The translations under genes and the position numbers were made by a program. A model generated the notes under the pieces. The model had not been told where the DNA came from and did no database searches. It was given only the letters and a program-made list of their open reading frames with translations. Shown here piece by piece: positions 1 to 8,930 of a DNA stretch of 64,000 nt (its first letter is position 1; each line of letters starts with the position of its first letter). The DNA comes from an uncultured Wenzhouxiangella sp. (lineage in GTDB: Bacteria > Pseudomonadota > Gammaproteobacteria > Xanthomonadales > Wenzhouxiangellaceae): NCBI GenBank assembly GCA_913057255.1, contig CAJXNU010000002.1:1-64000 (forward strand), written 5' to 3'.

Positions 1-504
1 CGGCTGAAAGTGATTGCCCTAACCGTTCCTGCGCTCAGAGAAAGAAGAGACGATATCCCTCAGCTCATTCAGCATTTTCTTGATCTGGCCGTAGATGAAT
101 TTAATGTCCCGAAAAAAAAGATAGATCCTGGGTTGGTTCAGCATTTGTGTCAACTCGATTGGCCGGGGAATGTCAGAGAGCTCAAAAATCTCTGTCAGTC
201 TTTGGCAGTCTTGGCGCCCGCACAAGTTATTCAAATCGATGACTTGCCATCAGAGTATCGACACAGCCAGTCAGAGACCCGTCACTCTCAGGAAAACCCG
301 GACTGGATCTTGGGCTTAAAACATGCTCTAAACAGCGATAGGGATACAATGGAAGTCTTTGAGCGCTATAAGGCACGCTTTGAAAAGACACTGGCAGAGA
401 CAGTGGTAGACGCCTGTGGTGGCAATCAATCAAAAGCGGCTAGACGATTGGGCATTAGTCGCAACACGCTGGCTCGATTCTTAAACAACACCAACAGCAA
501 CTAA
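1..504 (+). CDS. Sigma-54-dependent response regulator, NtrC-like, C-terminal part (5' truncated by window edge)
   Basis: Frame is open to base 1 (RLKVIALTVPALRERRDDIPQL); WPGNVRELKN motif of the AAA+ domain and C-terminal Fis-type HTH (NQSKAARRLGISRNTLARFL). Confidence 0.9.
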   Translation, partial: RLKVIALTVPALRERRDDIPQLIQHFLDLAVDEFNVPKKKIDPGLVQHLCQLDWPGNVRELKNLCQSLAVLAPAQVIQIDDLPSEYRHSQSETRHSQENPDWILGLKHALNSDRDTMEVFERYKARFEKTLAETVVDACGGNQSKAARRLGISRNTLARFLNNTNSN

Positions 505-941
505 TTGACTTCAATCCAAAAAGTAACAGGCCCGTTGTTGGTCAAGGCCACCTGCATGTGCGCTCCGAACTGGCCAAAAGCTGAACTAGGATGCTGATCT
601 TGAGCCTGAGACTGCAGTAGAGAAAATAGCGCTTTGGCTCGCTCGGGCTCAGCTGCTGTGGAGAAACTTGGACGTCGGCCACTATTGGTATCGGCTGCTA
701 ATGTAAATTGCGGCACCCATAAAATGCCACCTTCTTGGTCAACAACGCTTTGGTTCATTTTTCCTTGGCCATCTGAAAAGACTCTAAAAGTGCTGATCCT
801 CTCAATGAATCTAGGAATCAATCCCTCATCATCGCCTGCCTGAAAGCCCACCAGCACAACAATACCAGCGCCGATGGAGCCAACCACCTCGCCCTTGACT
901 TCAACACTGGCCGAGGTGACACGCTGCAACAATCCAATCAT
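501..941 (-). CDS. dtd: D-aminoacyl-tRNA deacylase
   Basis: MIGLLQRVTSASVEVKGEVVGSIGAGIVVLVGF...; start moved to the internal ATG at 941 from the longer ORF. Confidence 0.93.
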   Translation of the reverse strand: MIGLLQRVTSASVEVKGEVVGSIGAGIVVLVGFQAGDDEGLIPRFIERISTFRVFSDGQGKMNQSVVDQEGGILWVPQFTLAADTNSGRRPSFSTAAEPERAKALFSLLQSQAQDQHPSSAFGQFGAHMQVALTNNGPVTFWIEVN

Positions 942-1010
942 TTCATTTCCTTCAAGTGGCCAAGCAGTATATCCTGTCTTATTGTAGACCCCTGTTAGAG
1001 ATGTCGTGGA

Positions 1011-1898
1011 ATGAAACGGGCACTGGCCTTTATCGTCATACAACTTGTTCTTCGTCCCCTGCAGTGGCTACCAATGGGTGCCATCCATCGCCTGGGCAAT
1101 GCCTTGGGCACGCTGATGCTCAAATATCCATCGACAAAGCACATCATCATCAAAACCAATCTGGCCCTGGCATTCCCCAATCTAAGTATCGAAGAACGAG
1201 ACAACATCCATCAACGTTCGGTCAAACAAATGGCATGCTTTGCGCTGGAAAGTGGCAAAGTCTGGCATGCCAATAAAAGTCAGCTCTCCAAACTGGTGGT
1301 TCAAGTGAAAGGATGGGAGCAGATCGAACAGGCCATTGGCTCAGGCAGAGGATTATTGCTCGTTGGTGCGCATCTGGGCAACTGGGAGATTCTAAACCTC
1401 TACTGTATGCAGCGGCTGGATATGGCGGGCCTCTATCGTGCGCCACGCGATCCGCTCATCAATCAGTGGATTCGTAAAGCCCGAGAACGGTTCGGGGGCG
1501 AGCTGATTCCCAGTGGCTCACAAAGTATGCGCCATCTGCTGAGAAACCTAAAAACTGGCGGTGTGGCCGGCATTATCGCCGACCAGCAGCCCCGCTTAGG
1601 AGAGGGTGTGATGGCACCGTTTTTTGGACAGCCCGCCTCAACCATGACGCTGATTGGGCGCTTGGCCCAAAGAACCCACTGCCATGTGCTGATGGCCAGC
1701 TGCTACCGATGTCAGAAAAAAGGGTTTGAAATTGAAATCACACCGGTCGATGATTCCATTCGATCAGTTGACCCGCTAGAATCTGCCACGGCTTTAAATG
1801 CGGCCATTGAGGCCGCTGTTAGGCAGCGGCCCGATCAATATCTCTGGCGGTACCAGCGATTCCCGGCTCAGCACTACGGCGAGATCCACGCAAACTGA
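1011..1898 (+). CDS. Lysophospholipid/lipid A acyltransferase (LpxL/HtrB family)
   Basis: Family pattern including VGAHLGNWEI and the C-terminal DQYLWRYQRF. Confidence 0.88.
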   Translation: MKRALAFIVIQLVLRPLQWLPMGAIHRLGNALGTLMLKYPSTKHIIIKTNLALAFPNLSIEERDNIHQRSVKQMACFALESGKVWHANKSQLSKLVVQVKGWEQIEQAIGSGRGLLLVGAHLGNWEILNLYCMQRLDMAGLYRAPRDPLINQWIRKARERFGGELIPSGSQSMRHLLRNLKTGGVAGIIADQQPRLGEGVMAPFFGQPASTMTLIGRLAQRTHCHVLMASCYRCQKKGFEIEITPVDDSIRSVDPLESATALNAAIEAAVRQRPDQYLWRYQRFPAQHYGEIHAN

Positions 1899-1922
1899 GA
1901 GCCGCCTAGTTCAGCGGCTCTC
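1897..1922. terminator. Perfect 9-bp hairpin spanning both stop codons of convergent genes
   Basis: gagagccgc-N8-gcggctctc between convergent ORFs; no strong T tract. Confidence 0.45.
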
Positions 1923-4380
1923 TCCACGCCAATAGAATTCTTGCCAGCGCCGGCAGCAAGACCATGGCGCCGATCATGTTGAAGACAAACATGAAGGCCA
2001 GCAACACGCCCATATCTGCCTGGAACTGAAGCGCTGAGAACAGCCAAGTGCCCACCCCAGCGGCCAGCGTCATGGCCGTGAAGAACACAGCCCGCCCAGT
2101 CATCCGGAGGGTGCGCAAGTAGGCCTCATCCAGCCCCATGCCCTGCTGCATAAAGCTTCGCATGCGACTGAAGATGTAGATCCCATAGTCGACACCAATA
2201 CCCACGCCCAAAGCCACAACAGGTAGCGTATTAACCTTAAGGCCGATGCCCATATAGGCCATCAGACTATAGGCCAGATAGCTCACCAAAACCAATGGCA
2301 AGACAATGCATAAGGTCCCCATCACCGTTCTAAATGTCAGCAAACACAGGATAACAATCGCGGCGTAGACATAGATCAACATTGGCGTTTGCGCGGCCTC
2401 CACCTCTTCATTGGTGGCGGCCATCACGCCCACATTGCCGGTGGCAAGCCTAAAGCGCAAACACTCTTCACAAACCTCGCCTTCTTGTTCCACCAAGTCC
2501 TGCATCACCCCACCGCTTGGCGTGAAATCTAATCCTTCGAGATAGATATCTTCCTTGGCCTCGCGCACTGCAGAGATCACTCGAACGATGGTCTCGGCCT
2601 TATGATCTTCTGTGAAGATCATGATGGGCATGGCGCTGCAGTCCCTATTCAATAAACCCGTGCCCGTTTCAATACCACTCAAATTTTGTCGCATCACAAA
2701 CGGATTTCTGGGCAGGATGCGCCAGCGCAGGTTGCCTTCATTCCATCCCGCATTGACCACTTTGGCCACCATCGGCAAGGAGATGACTTTTTGGACGCCC
2801 TCGACATTGGCCATGCGCCAAGAGAACCGGTCAATCGCATCCATCACAGCATAAGACTCGGTACAGGCCTCGGGTGCGGTCTCTGCAATCACAGAAATCA
2901 CATCTGTGCCAAGCGAGAATTTCTCCGTGATGAAGCGAGCATCCTGGTTATAGCGCGCATCCTCTCTTAACTCAGGCACGCCCGGCTGTGAGTCCCCGAT
3001 TTTCATATCTTGGGACTTCACGTAAGCGAACGAGAACAAGACCACACCAACGATCACGGTCACCAAGGCCACTCTGGGCCGAGTAAAGCTAGCAACAATG
3101 CTCCAAATCAAACTTGTCTTCAGGCCGTTTTGATACTGGCGCTGACGGCTTTGTTCTGCATTTTTCATCCGAACATACGACAGCAGTGTCGGCAACAACA
3201 CCAAGTTGGTGAAAATAATGACGGCCACACCAATGCTCGCTGTCAGAGCAAGCTCTTGAATGATTCGAATATTGATCAACAAGATCGTCAAGAAACCAAT
3301 GGTGTCACTGATCAGTGCGATCGAGCCCGGTGCCAATAGCCGGGCGAATGTGGCTTTTGATGCCTCCAAACTCGAGACGATGGGAATGGTGGTGAGGTCA
3401 GTGCCAGATTGCGCCACACCCACCGCGCTTCGGCCACCGAACAGTTTCTCCGAGTTCCAGCCACTGATCATTTGAACGCCATGACTCACCCCGATGGCAA
3501 ACACCAAAAACGGCGTCAAAATATTCATGGGATCGATCCCAAACCCCATCAAACTCAATAGTCCCATCTGCCAGATCACGGCCGTCAGCGAGCACAACAG
3601 CGGTAACACCGTCAGCCAAAAGGAACCGGAATATAAAAACAGTAAAACGGCTGTGAGCAGAAAAGCAACGCCAAAGTAGGCCACCACACCCCGTGCACCA
3701 TCGGCAATATCACCCACAATTTTGGCAAAGCCCACGATGTGCACGGTATGCCCATCTTTTTCAAAATCGGTTCGGATGGCCTCAAGCTGAGCGGCCACAT
3801 CCTGATAGTCGAGCTGCTCTCCAGTGGAGGGATCGATTTCTAATAGATTGGCCCACACCATGGCGCCAGAGAAGTCCTCGGCTACCAAACGGCCGACCTC
3901 ACCCGATTTGACGATGTTCGACCGCACCCGCTCGAACATTTCATCGCTGGGCTGGAAGTCAGCTGGAATCACATTACCGCCAGCAAACCCATCGGCCACC
4001 ACTTCCACGAACCGCACATTGGGCGTGAAGATAGACCGCACGCTGGCCCGATCGACACCGGGAATAAAGAACACTCGGTCCGTGATGGCCTCAATATCAG
4101 CAAAAAACTCAGGCGTAAACATCTCGCCATCTTCTGCGACCAGAGCCACCATCACCCGATTGGCGCCACCGAAGTCGCGCTCATACTCCATGAAGGTTTG
4201 CATGTACTCATGCTCAAGCGGCAACTGCTTGAGGAAGCCGGCATCTACTCTGAGTTGGGCCATCATGACCAACATCAGCACCGTGCCGAGACCGAACAAA
4301 GTCAGAACCAGTGGTCGTACGCTAAAAACAGCTTCTGCCACGCGCCGGCTAAAAGACATTTCAGTGGTCGTATTATTCAT
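1906..4380 (-). CDS. MMPL/RND-family transporter
   Basis: About 820 aa with two repeated TM blocks and large periplasmic loops (GVGIGVDYGIYIFSRMR, FFTAMTLAAGVGTWLFS); start set at MNNTTTEM. Confidence 0.9.
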   Translation of the reverse strand: MNNTTTEMSFSRRVAEAVFSVRPLVLTLFGLGTVLMLVMMAQLRVDAGFLKQLPLEHEYMQTFMEYERDFGGANRVMVALVAEDGEMFTPEFFADIEAITDRVFFIPGVDRASVRSIFTPNVRFVEVVADGFAGGNVIPADFQPSDEMFERVRSNIVKSGEVGRLVAEDFSGAMVWANLLEIDPSTGEQLDYQDVAAQLEAIRTDFEKDGHTVHIVGFAKIVGDIADGARGVVAYFGVAFLLTAVLLFLYSGSFWLTVLPLLCSLTAVIWQMGLLSLMGFGIDPMNILTPFLVFAIGVSHGVQMISGWNSEKLFGGRSAVGVAQSGTDLTTIPIVSSLEASKATFARLLAPGSIALISDTIGFLTILLINIRIIQELALTASIGVAVIIFTNLVLLPTLLSYVRMKNAEQSRQRQYQNGLKTSLIWSIVASFTRPRVALVTVIVGVVLFSFAYVKSQDMKIGDSQPGVPELREDARYNQDARFITEKFSLGTDVISVIAETAPEACTESYAVMDAIDRFSWRMANVEGVQKVISLPMVAKVVNAGWNEGNLRWRILPRNPFVMRQNLSGIETGTGLLNRDCSAMPIMIFTEDHKAETIVRVISAVREAKEDIYLEGLDFTPSGGVMQDLVEQEGEVCEECLRFRLATGNVGVMAATNEEVEAAQTPMLIYVYAAIVILCLLTFRTVMGTLCIVLPLVLVSYLAYSLMAYMGIGLKVNTLPVVALGVGIGVDYGIYIFSRMRSFMQQGMGLDEAYLRTLRMTGRAVFFTAMTLAAGVGTWLFSALQFQADMGVLLAFMFVFNMIGAMVLLPALARILLAWREPLN

Positions 4381-5431
4381 GGCTGATTCCTCCCTCACCG
4401 GCGTAAACAGCCGACCCATCTTGGGTGAACACGACGGCAGAAATGGCATCTCCTAGGCGATCTTCGACCAAAGAGAAGTCGCCCGTGGCGGGATCAAAGC
4501 GAAGCCTAGCGGCACCTGCACCCACCATCAGCACAGTGCCATCGGTATCCTCTTCTGCACCGAGCAATGTCGACTGAGTTGGCGAGTCTAAGAGCTCCCA
4601 GCTGTCACCGAAATTTCGGGTCAATTGAACTTTGCCTTGGAGGCCATAAGCCAAAATGCCTTGGTCGATGGCAATCAGTCCAAAGACCGAGCCTGGGTAA
4701 GTGAAACGAAAGGCCTCCCAGCTCTCACCACCATCTTGGCTTCGAAACCCATAGCCACGCTCGGCAGCGATCATTTGACGCCCATCGCCTAAATCCAGGA
4801 ACGCGTTTAAATGACACTCCATGAACTCATAACACCCGCGATCAAACCCCATGCCATCGGGATCCTCTTCCAGGGTAGCCGCTTCAATGGCCTCCCAGTC
4901 AATCGCCTCAGACGTCATCAAGTCAGCCATGTTGAGTTCTTGCCAATCCTCGCCACCATTGTCGGTGACCAAGTAAATTCCATACGCACCGATCGCTAAG
5001 CCATTCATCTGATCAAAGAAATGGACGTCCAGAAAAGGCTGCTCGAGCTCAGGCTCAAACCATTGCAGGTCCCAGGTCTCACCGCCATCGTGGCTATGAA
5101 TAATGGTGGCGTCGTGACCGACAGCCCACAAATGGCCATCAGCCGCTGCCACGCTTGTCAACGCGGCTTGAACCGGCACAAATTGCGCCTGCGTCCAATT
5201 TTTTCCGTCTTGGGATAGCACCACATGGCCACGCTCACCCACACCGACCCAACCAGTCGGTGTTTCAATCAGATCTAAAATGAGAGACTCAACGGCTTTG
5301 GGTGCTTGGTAAGCGGGTCTGGGGAGAATCTCTTCTTGGGCAAAGACATGAGCTGACGTACCCAGCGCCGCCAACACCAATCCGATTGAGAGGAAGAGAC
5401 GCTTGATCGAGTGACAGCCAGAAAGACTCAT
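4373..5431 (-). CDS. YCF48/BNR-repeat exported protein (HCF136-like)
   Basis: Signal peptide followed by repeats such as HSHDGGETWDLQWF, VTDNGGEDWQEL, SQDGGESWEAF. Confidence 0.85.
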   Translation of the reverse strand: MSLSGCHSIKRLFLSIGLVLAALGTSAHVFAQEEILPRPAYQAPKAVESLILDLIETPTGWVGVGERGHVVLSQDGKNWTQAQFVPVQAALTSVAAADGHLWAVGHDATIIHSHDGGETWDLQWFEPELEQPFLDVHFFDQMNGLAIGAYGIYLVTDNGGEDWQELNMADLMTSEAIDWEAIEAATLEEDPDGMGFDRGCYEFMECHLNAFLDLGDGRQMIAAERGYGFRSQDGGESWEAFRFTYPGSVFGLIAIDQGILAYGLQGKVQLTRNFGDSWELLDSPTQSTLLGAEEDTDGTVLMVGAGAARLRFDPATGDFSLVEDRLGDAISAVVFTQDGSAVYAGEGGISHE

Positions 5432-5520
5432 TGTATTGGACCTCTATGACAGTAAACAGCGCTGGAGACTGTCTCTGATCCAATGGTGACAAACAGGACC
5501 CGTCAGTCAGCCCGCGTTCT

Positions 5521-5562
5521 TAAAAAATAACAGCCGGCCTCAATCGAAGAGACCGGCTGTTA
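5521..5562 (-). terminator. Intrinsic terminator downstream of the DUF1329 gene
   Basis: Minus strand TAACAGCCGGTCTC-TTCGATT-GAGGCCGGCTGTTA followed by TTTTTTA; a long stem allowing one G-U pair. Confidence 0.8.
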
Positions 5563-5577
5563 AAGGGTTAGAGCGTA

Positions 5578-7008
5578 TTAACGACGCCCCCGAGTGCGAA
5601 GCGCTTGTGGGGTATAGTCGCCTGGAGACAACGTGACATTGAACGTATTGACTGGATCATCATTATCGAGGCCCACAGCCACATAACGACCAGAGAGCAG
5701 ATCCATGTGTGTCTCAATCGTACTCCAGTAAGTTGGAACATCGTAGTAGTTGATTGAATGAGCCTCAGAGGCACGCCATAACTGGCCACGTGAGTCATAG
5801 TGATCAATCAATGCGATTTGGTAACTGTCTTCATCCAGATAGTATGTCCGGCGAGAGTTGATGTGGCGTGTGCCATCTTTCAATGTGGCTTCGACCACCC
5901 ACACGCGGTGTAATTCATAGCGCATGTACTCTGGGTTCAAGTGACCAGGCATGACCAAGTCTGCTGGAGTGAGCTCATCGCTGTGAGCTTCATATGAGTT
6001 GTATGGGATATACATCTCACGCTGGCCCACAATCGACCAATCAAAACGATCCATGGCGCCATTGAACATGTCAGTCATGTCATTGGTGCGCAGACCATCA
6101 GACGCTGTACCTGGATTGTCATAGGCTACGTTGGGGGCCCGACGCACACGACGCTGACCTGGGTTGTAGACCCACGCCTGACGCGGCTGTTCCATTTGAT
6201 TCATGGTTTCATGGACCAAAAGAATGTTCCCAGCCAAACGAGCTGGCGACTCGACCTCTTGGAAGAAATACAGCAAGATGTTGCCTGTATCCTCAACGCT
6301 CACGCCCTCATCATAATAAAGGCCCAGAATTTCCTCACGGAGCTTGACCAGCTGGAAGTCCCCATTGGCGGTTGGTGCCACCTGATTGTTGTACCGGACG
6401 CCACCCGTGCCTTTATATTTCAGCTTGTGGTTCCACATCAGTTCATAGGCATTCTGCGGCAGTGGGTATGGGAAGCCCTCAGCTGCACCCACCACACCTT
6501 CACCATTGGAGACTAGACTCGCCGTGCTGGCATTCTCTATGGTCTTTTCGTAAGTCCGCTCAGGGAACGAGGCGCTTCTACGCGTCGGGAAGATCCGCAT
6601 ATAAAACGTATCTGGATAACGCTCGAAGGTGGCGATCTGACCCGCTGAGAGATTCTCTGCGTAGTCCATGTAGTTTTGGCCCGTGATCACGAACAGTGGC
6701 TCATCATCCGCAAACGGGTCTGGATGATGCATGCCAGGCTCATAACCCTCCGGCCAGTCAGCCTGCGTCAATCCACCATCCCAAGCAGGAATGGTGCCCG
6801 CTTCATTACCCGCACGAATCGAGCCCATTGGCGTCAGATCGTTACCCAATCTGGCAATGTTCTCTGCAGTTTTTGGGATGATGTAATCACCTTGCTCTGC
6901 AGGAATGGCGCCGTCTTGTGCGATGGCATTGAAAGACAAGCTCGTGACGAGCAGTCCCAGCCCAACCGAGGCGGAGACTTTATTTTTTAACTTCAATAGA
7001 TCATTCAT
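5578..7008 (-). CDS. DUF1329 domain-containing exported protein
   Basis: AYDNPGTASDGLRTNDMTDMFNGAMDRFDWSIVGQREMYIPYNSY typical of DUF1329; signal peptide at the N-terminus; adjacent to DUF1302. Confidence 0.88.
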   Translation of the reverse strand: MNDLLKLKNKVSASVGLGLLVTSLSFNAIAQDGAIPAEQGDYIIPKTAENIARLGNDLTPMGSIRAGNEAGTIPAWDGGLTQADWPEGYEPGMHHPDPFADDEPLFVITGQNYMDYAENLSAGQIATFERYPDTFYMRIFPTRRSASFPERTYEKTIENASTASLVSNGEGVVGAAEGFPYPLPQNAYELMWNHKLKYKGTGGVRYNNQVAPTANGDFQLVKLREEILGLYYDEGVSVEDTGNILLYFFQEVESPARLAGNILLVHETMNQMEQPRQAWVYNPGQRRVRRAPNVAYDNPGTASDGLRTNDMTDMFNGAMDRFDWSIVGQREMYIPYNSYEAHSDELTPADLVMPGHLNPEYMRYELHRVWVVEATLKDGTRHINSRRTYYLDEDSYQIALIDHYDSRGQLWRASEAHSINYYDVPTYWSTIETHMDLLSGRYVAVGLDNDDPVNTFNVTLSPGDYTPQALRTRGRR

Positions 7009-7025
7009 AACAACAGACCTCCGCA

Positions 7026-8915
7026 TTAGAATGAGTAGCTGATGGATGCCGAGATGAAATCCCGGTCACTGAGCAGATTGTTTGCACCGGCACCGAAGAA
7101 ATTGGTGTAGGCAAATCCAGCTCTCCATTGAGCCAAGTAATCGACTGTTACACCCACAGTCACCTGCTTACGACCCTCGATAAAGTTGCCACCCGGTCCT
7201 GGTGAGACACCGGAGACATCGTGGTTGAAGGCAAGCCGTGGCGTGACGTTAAAGGGCGTACCACCGACTGAGTTAAAGGTCGGCGCAATCACCATCCGGT
7301 AACCCCAGCTAAAGTCCGTGGCAAAACCGCTTTGAGTGGTGATTGGGTTTCGACCCGCGCCTGAGAAGCTATCCGGTCCACCACCGGTATCGGTGCCGGG
7401 GCCTTCAAAGCGAAGCTCGCTGTGTGGCGGCAGGTTCCAGAAATGGGTGGCGCCTACCTCAGCGACCATGGCGACTTGATCGGCATTGATCCAGTTATTT
7501 GGGCCAAGCAGTTTGGTGAAAGTCACCTGAGCCTGAGACACCTCTTGACGCTCATAACCCTGGATGAACTGACCCGGCGCGTAAGAACCCAACTGGCTTC
7601 TAAAGCGTGAGTACTCATCTGGGATCGCAACATTCAATGGCGATAGGCCAGCGAACAGCAACTCCACATCATCGATCTGAATGGGGAGATTGTCTCTGTA
7701 GCTGACTTCACCACCCATTGACCAACCACCTGGAATGGTGGTGTTGAAACTCACACCAAACAGGTTGATCCCTTCTGGGTACTCAACAATCACACGACCC
7801 GAAGTCGGTGATGTGGTGGATACCGCACGACCTGACAAGACAGGCAAACGGCTGTGGTAGCGGAAGTAGTAGGCACCAAACTCAGTGTCATTGAGTTCTG
7901 AGGCAAAGTAACGAAGCGCGACACCATACTGACCCGTGTCTTTTGGCTTGTTGTCTTTTGCTCTCGGGAAAGCCGCACTACAACCTAATCCCACCAGATC
8001 AGGTGGTAGGCCGATGTCGCTGGCACCGAAATTACCGCCGCCACAGACAGGTCCGTACAAATCAGGGTTGCGCACCGGCTGCGGCACCGTACCAAAGCTC
8101 AACATCGCGTATTGACCACCAGCGGTTGCAAAGTCATTGCTGGAGAAGAACGTACCGACAGGCTCAGCTTCAATTGGGTCCCATTCGAACAACACCACAC
8201 TCTCCAAAGAAAGGTTTGGCGTTAAGTCAAGGCTGCCCCACAACATGTTTTGTGGCAGGAACGCATCACGAAGCTCAGCACCGGCCGTTCTCAGAGCCGT
8301 AATATCCGCTGGGTTGATGGCGTTAATGCCACCTGGGATAAAAGTGGACTCACCCCAACTCACCACCTGGCGACCCAGACGCAGAGAGAGCAAGCGATCA
8401 CCCGGTGCATCAAAATCACCAAAGACATAGGCATCCAACAAGCGACCGCGCTCACCGGCTTTGTCTTTGGCTGCATTCGACAACCAGTCTTTCTTGTTCA
8501 GAGTGAAATCGTAGAAGTAGTTGCCACGAACAAATGCGCCATAACGCTCATAACGAACCTCAAGCTCCGATGTGATCCGAGCGGCATTGAAGATCAAGTC
8601 GCCACGATCAAAGTTGGTGTTGCCGTCATCGGAGTTGGTGGAGTAACGTCCTGGTGAGAGTATTTGCTCTGACACCGGCAAGGCAGCAATGGTTGGATTG
8701 AAACGCCACTTACCGATGAGATCATCGTCACGGCGCCCAACACGCATACCCACACCGTAGCTGATGGTGGTATCCAGGTTGATTGACACATCACCGCGGC
8801 TAAAGTCTGCCGCCTGAGTATTTTGAGTCGACATCGCCAAGGCGATCGCGCCGGCCAACAGGCAGGGACGCAAGATCTGGGCTTGCCGAGCATTATTTAA
8901 ATTAAGCCATTTCAT
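7026..8915 (-). CDS. DUF1302 domain-containing outer-membrane protein
   Basis: RLGRQVVSWGESTFIPGGINAINPADI motif, beta-rich, terminal aromatic residue (SISYSF). Confidence 0.92.
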   Translation of the reverse strand: MKWLNLNNARQAQILRPCLLAGAIALAMSTQNTQAADFSRGDVSINLDTTISYGVGMRVGRRDDDLIGKWRFNPTIAALPVSEQILSPGRYSTNSDDGNTNFDRGDLIFNAARITSELEVRYERYGAFVRGNYFYDFTLNKKDWLSNAAKDKAGERGRLLDAYVFGDFDAPGDRLLSLRLGRQVVSWGESTFIPGGINAINPADITALRTAGAELRDAFLPQNMLWGSLDLTPNLSLESVVLFEWDPIEAEPVGTFFSSNDFATAGGQYAMLSFGTVPQPVRNPDLYGPVCGGGNFGASDIGLPPDLVGLGCSAAFPRAKDNKPKDTGQYGVALRYFASELNDTEFGAYYFRYHSRLPVLSGRAVSTTSPTSGRVIVEYPEGINLFGVSFNTTIPGGWSMGGEVSYRDNLPIQIDDVELLFAGLSPLNVAIPDEYSRFRSQLGSYAPGQFIQGYERQEVSQAQVTFTKLLGPNNWINADQVAMVAEVGATHFWNLPPHSELRFEGPGTDTGGGPDSFSGAGRNPITTQSGFATDFSWGYRMVIAPTFNSVGGTPFNVTPRLAFNHDVSGVSPGPGGNFIEGRKQVTVGVTVDYLAQWRAGFAYTNFFGAGANNLLSDRDFISASISYSF

Positions 8916-8930
8916 GTTCTATTCTCCCTG

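Noticed and set aside
942-1043. N-terminal extension of the dtd ORF
   Set aside because: The family begins at MIGLLQRV; the extra 34 aa overlap the divergent acyltransferase start.
3824-4456. 210-aa + strand ORF antisense to the MMPL transporter
   Set aside because: Ser/Thr/Arg-rich shadow ORF without domain signal.
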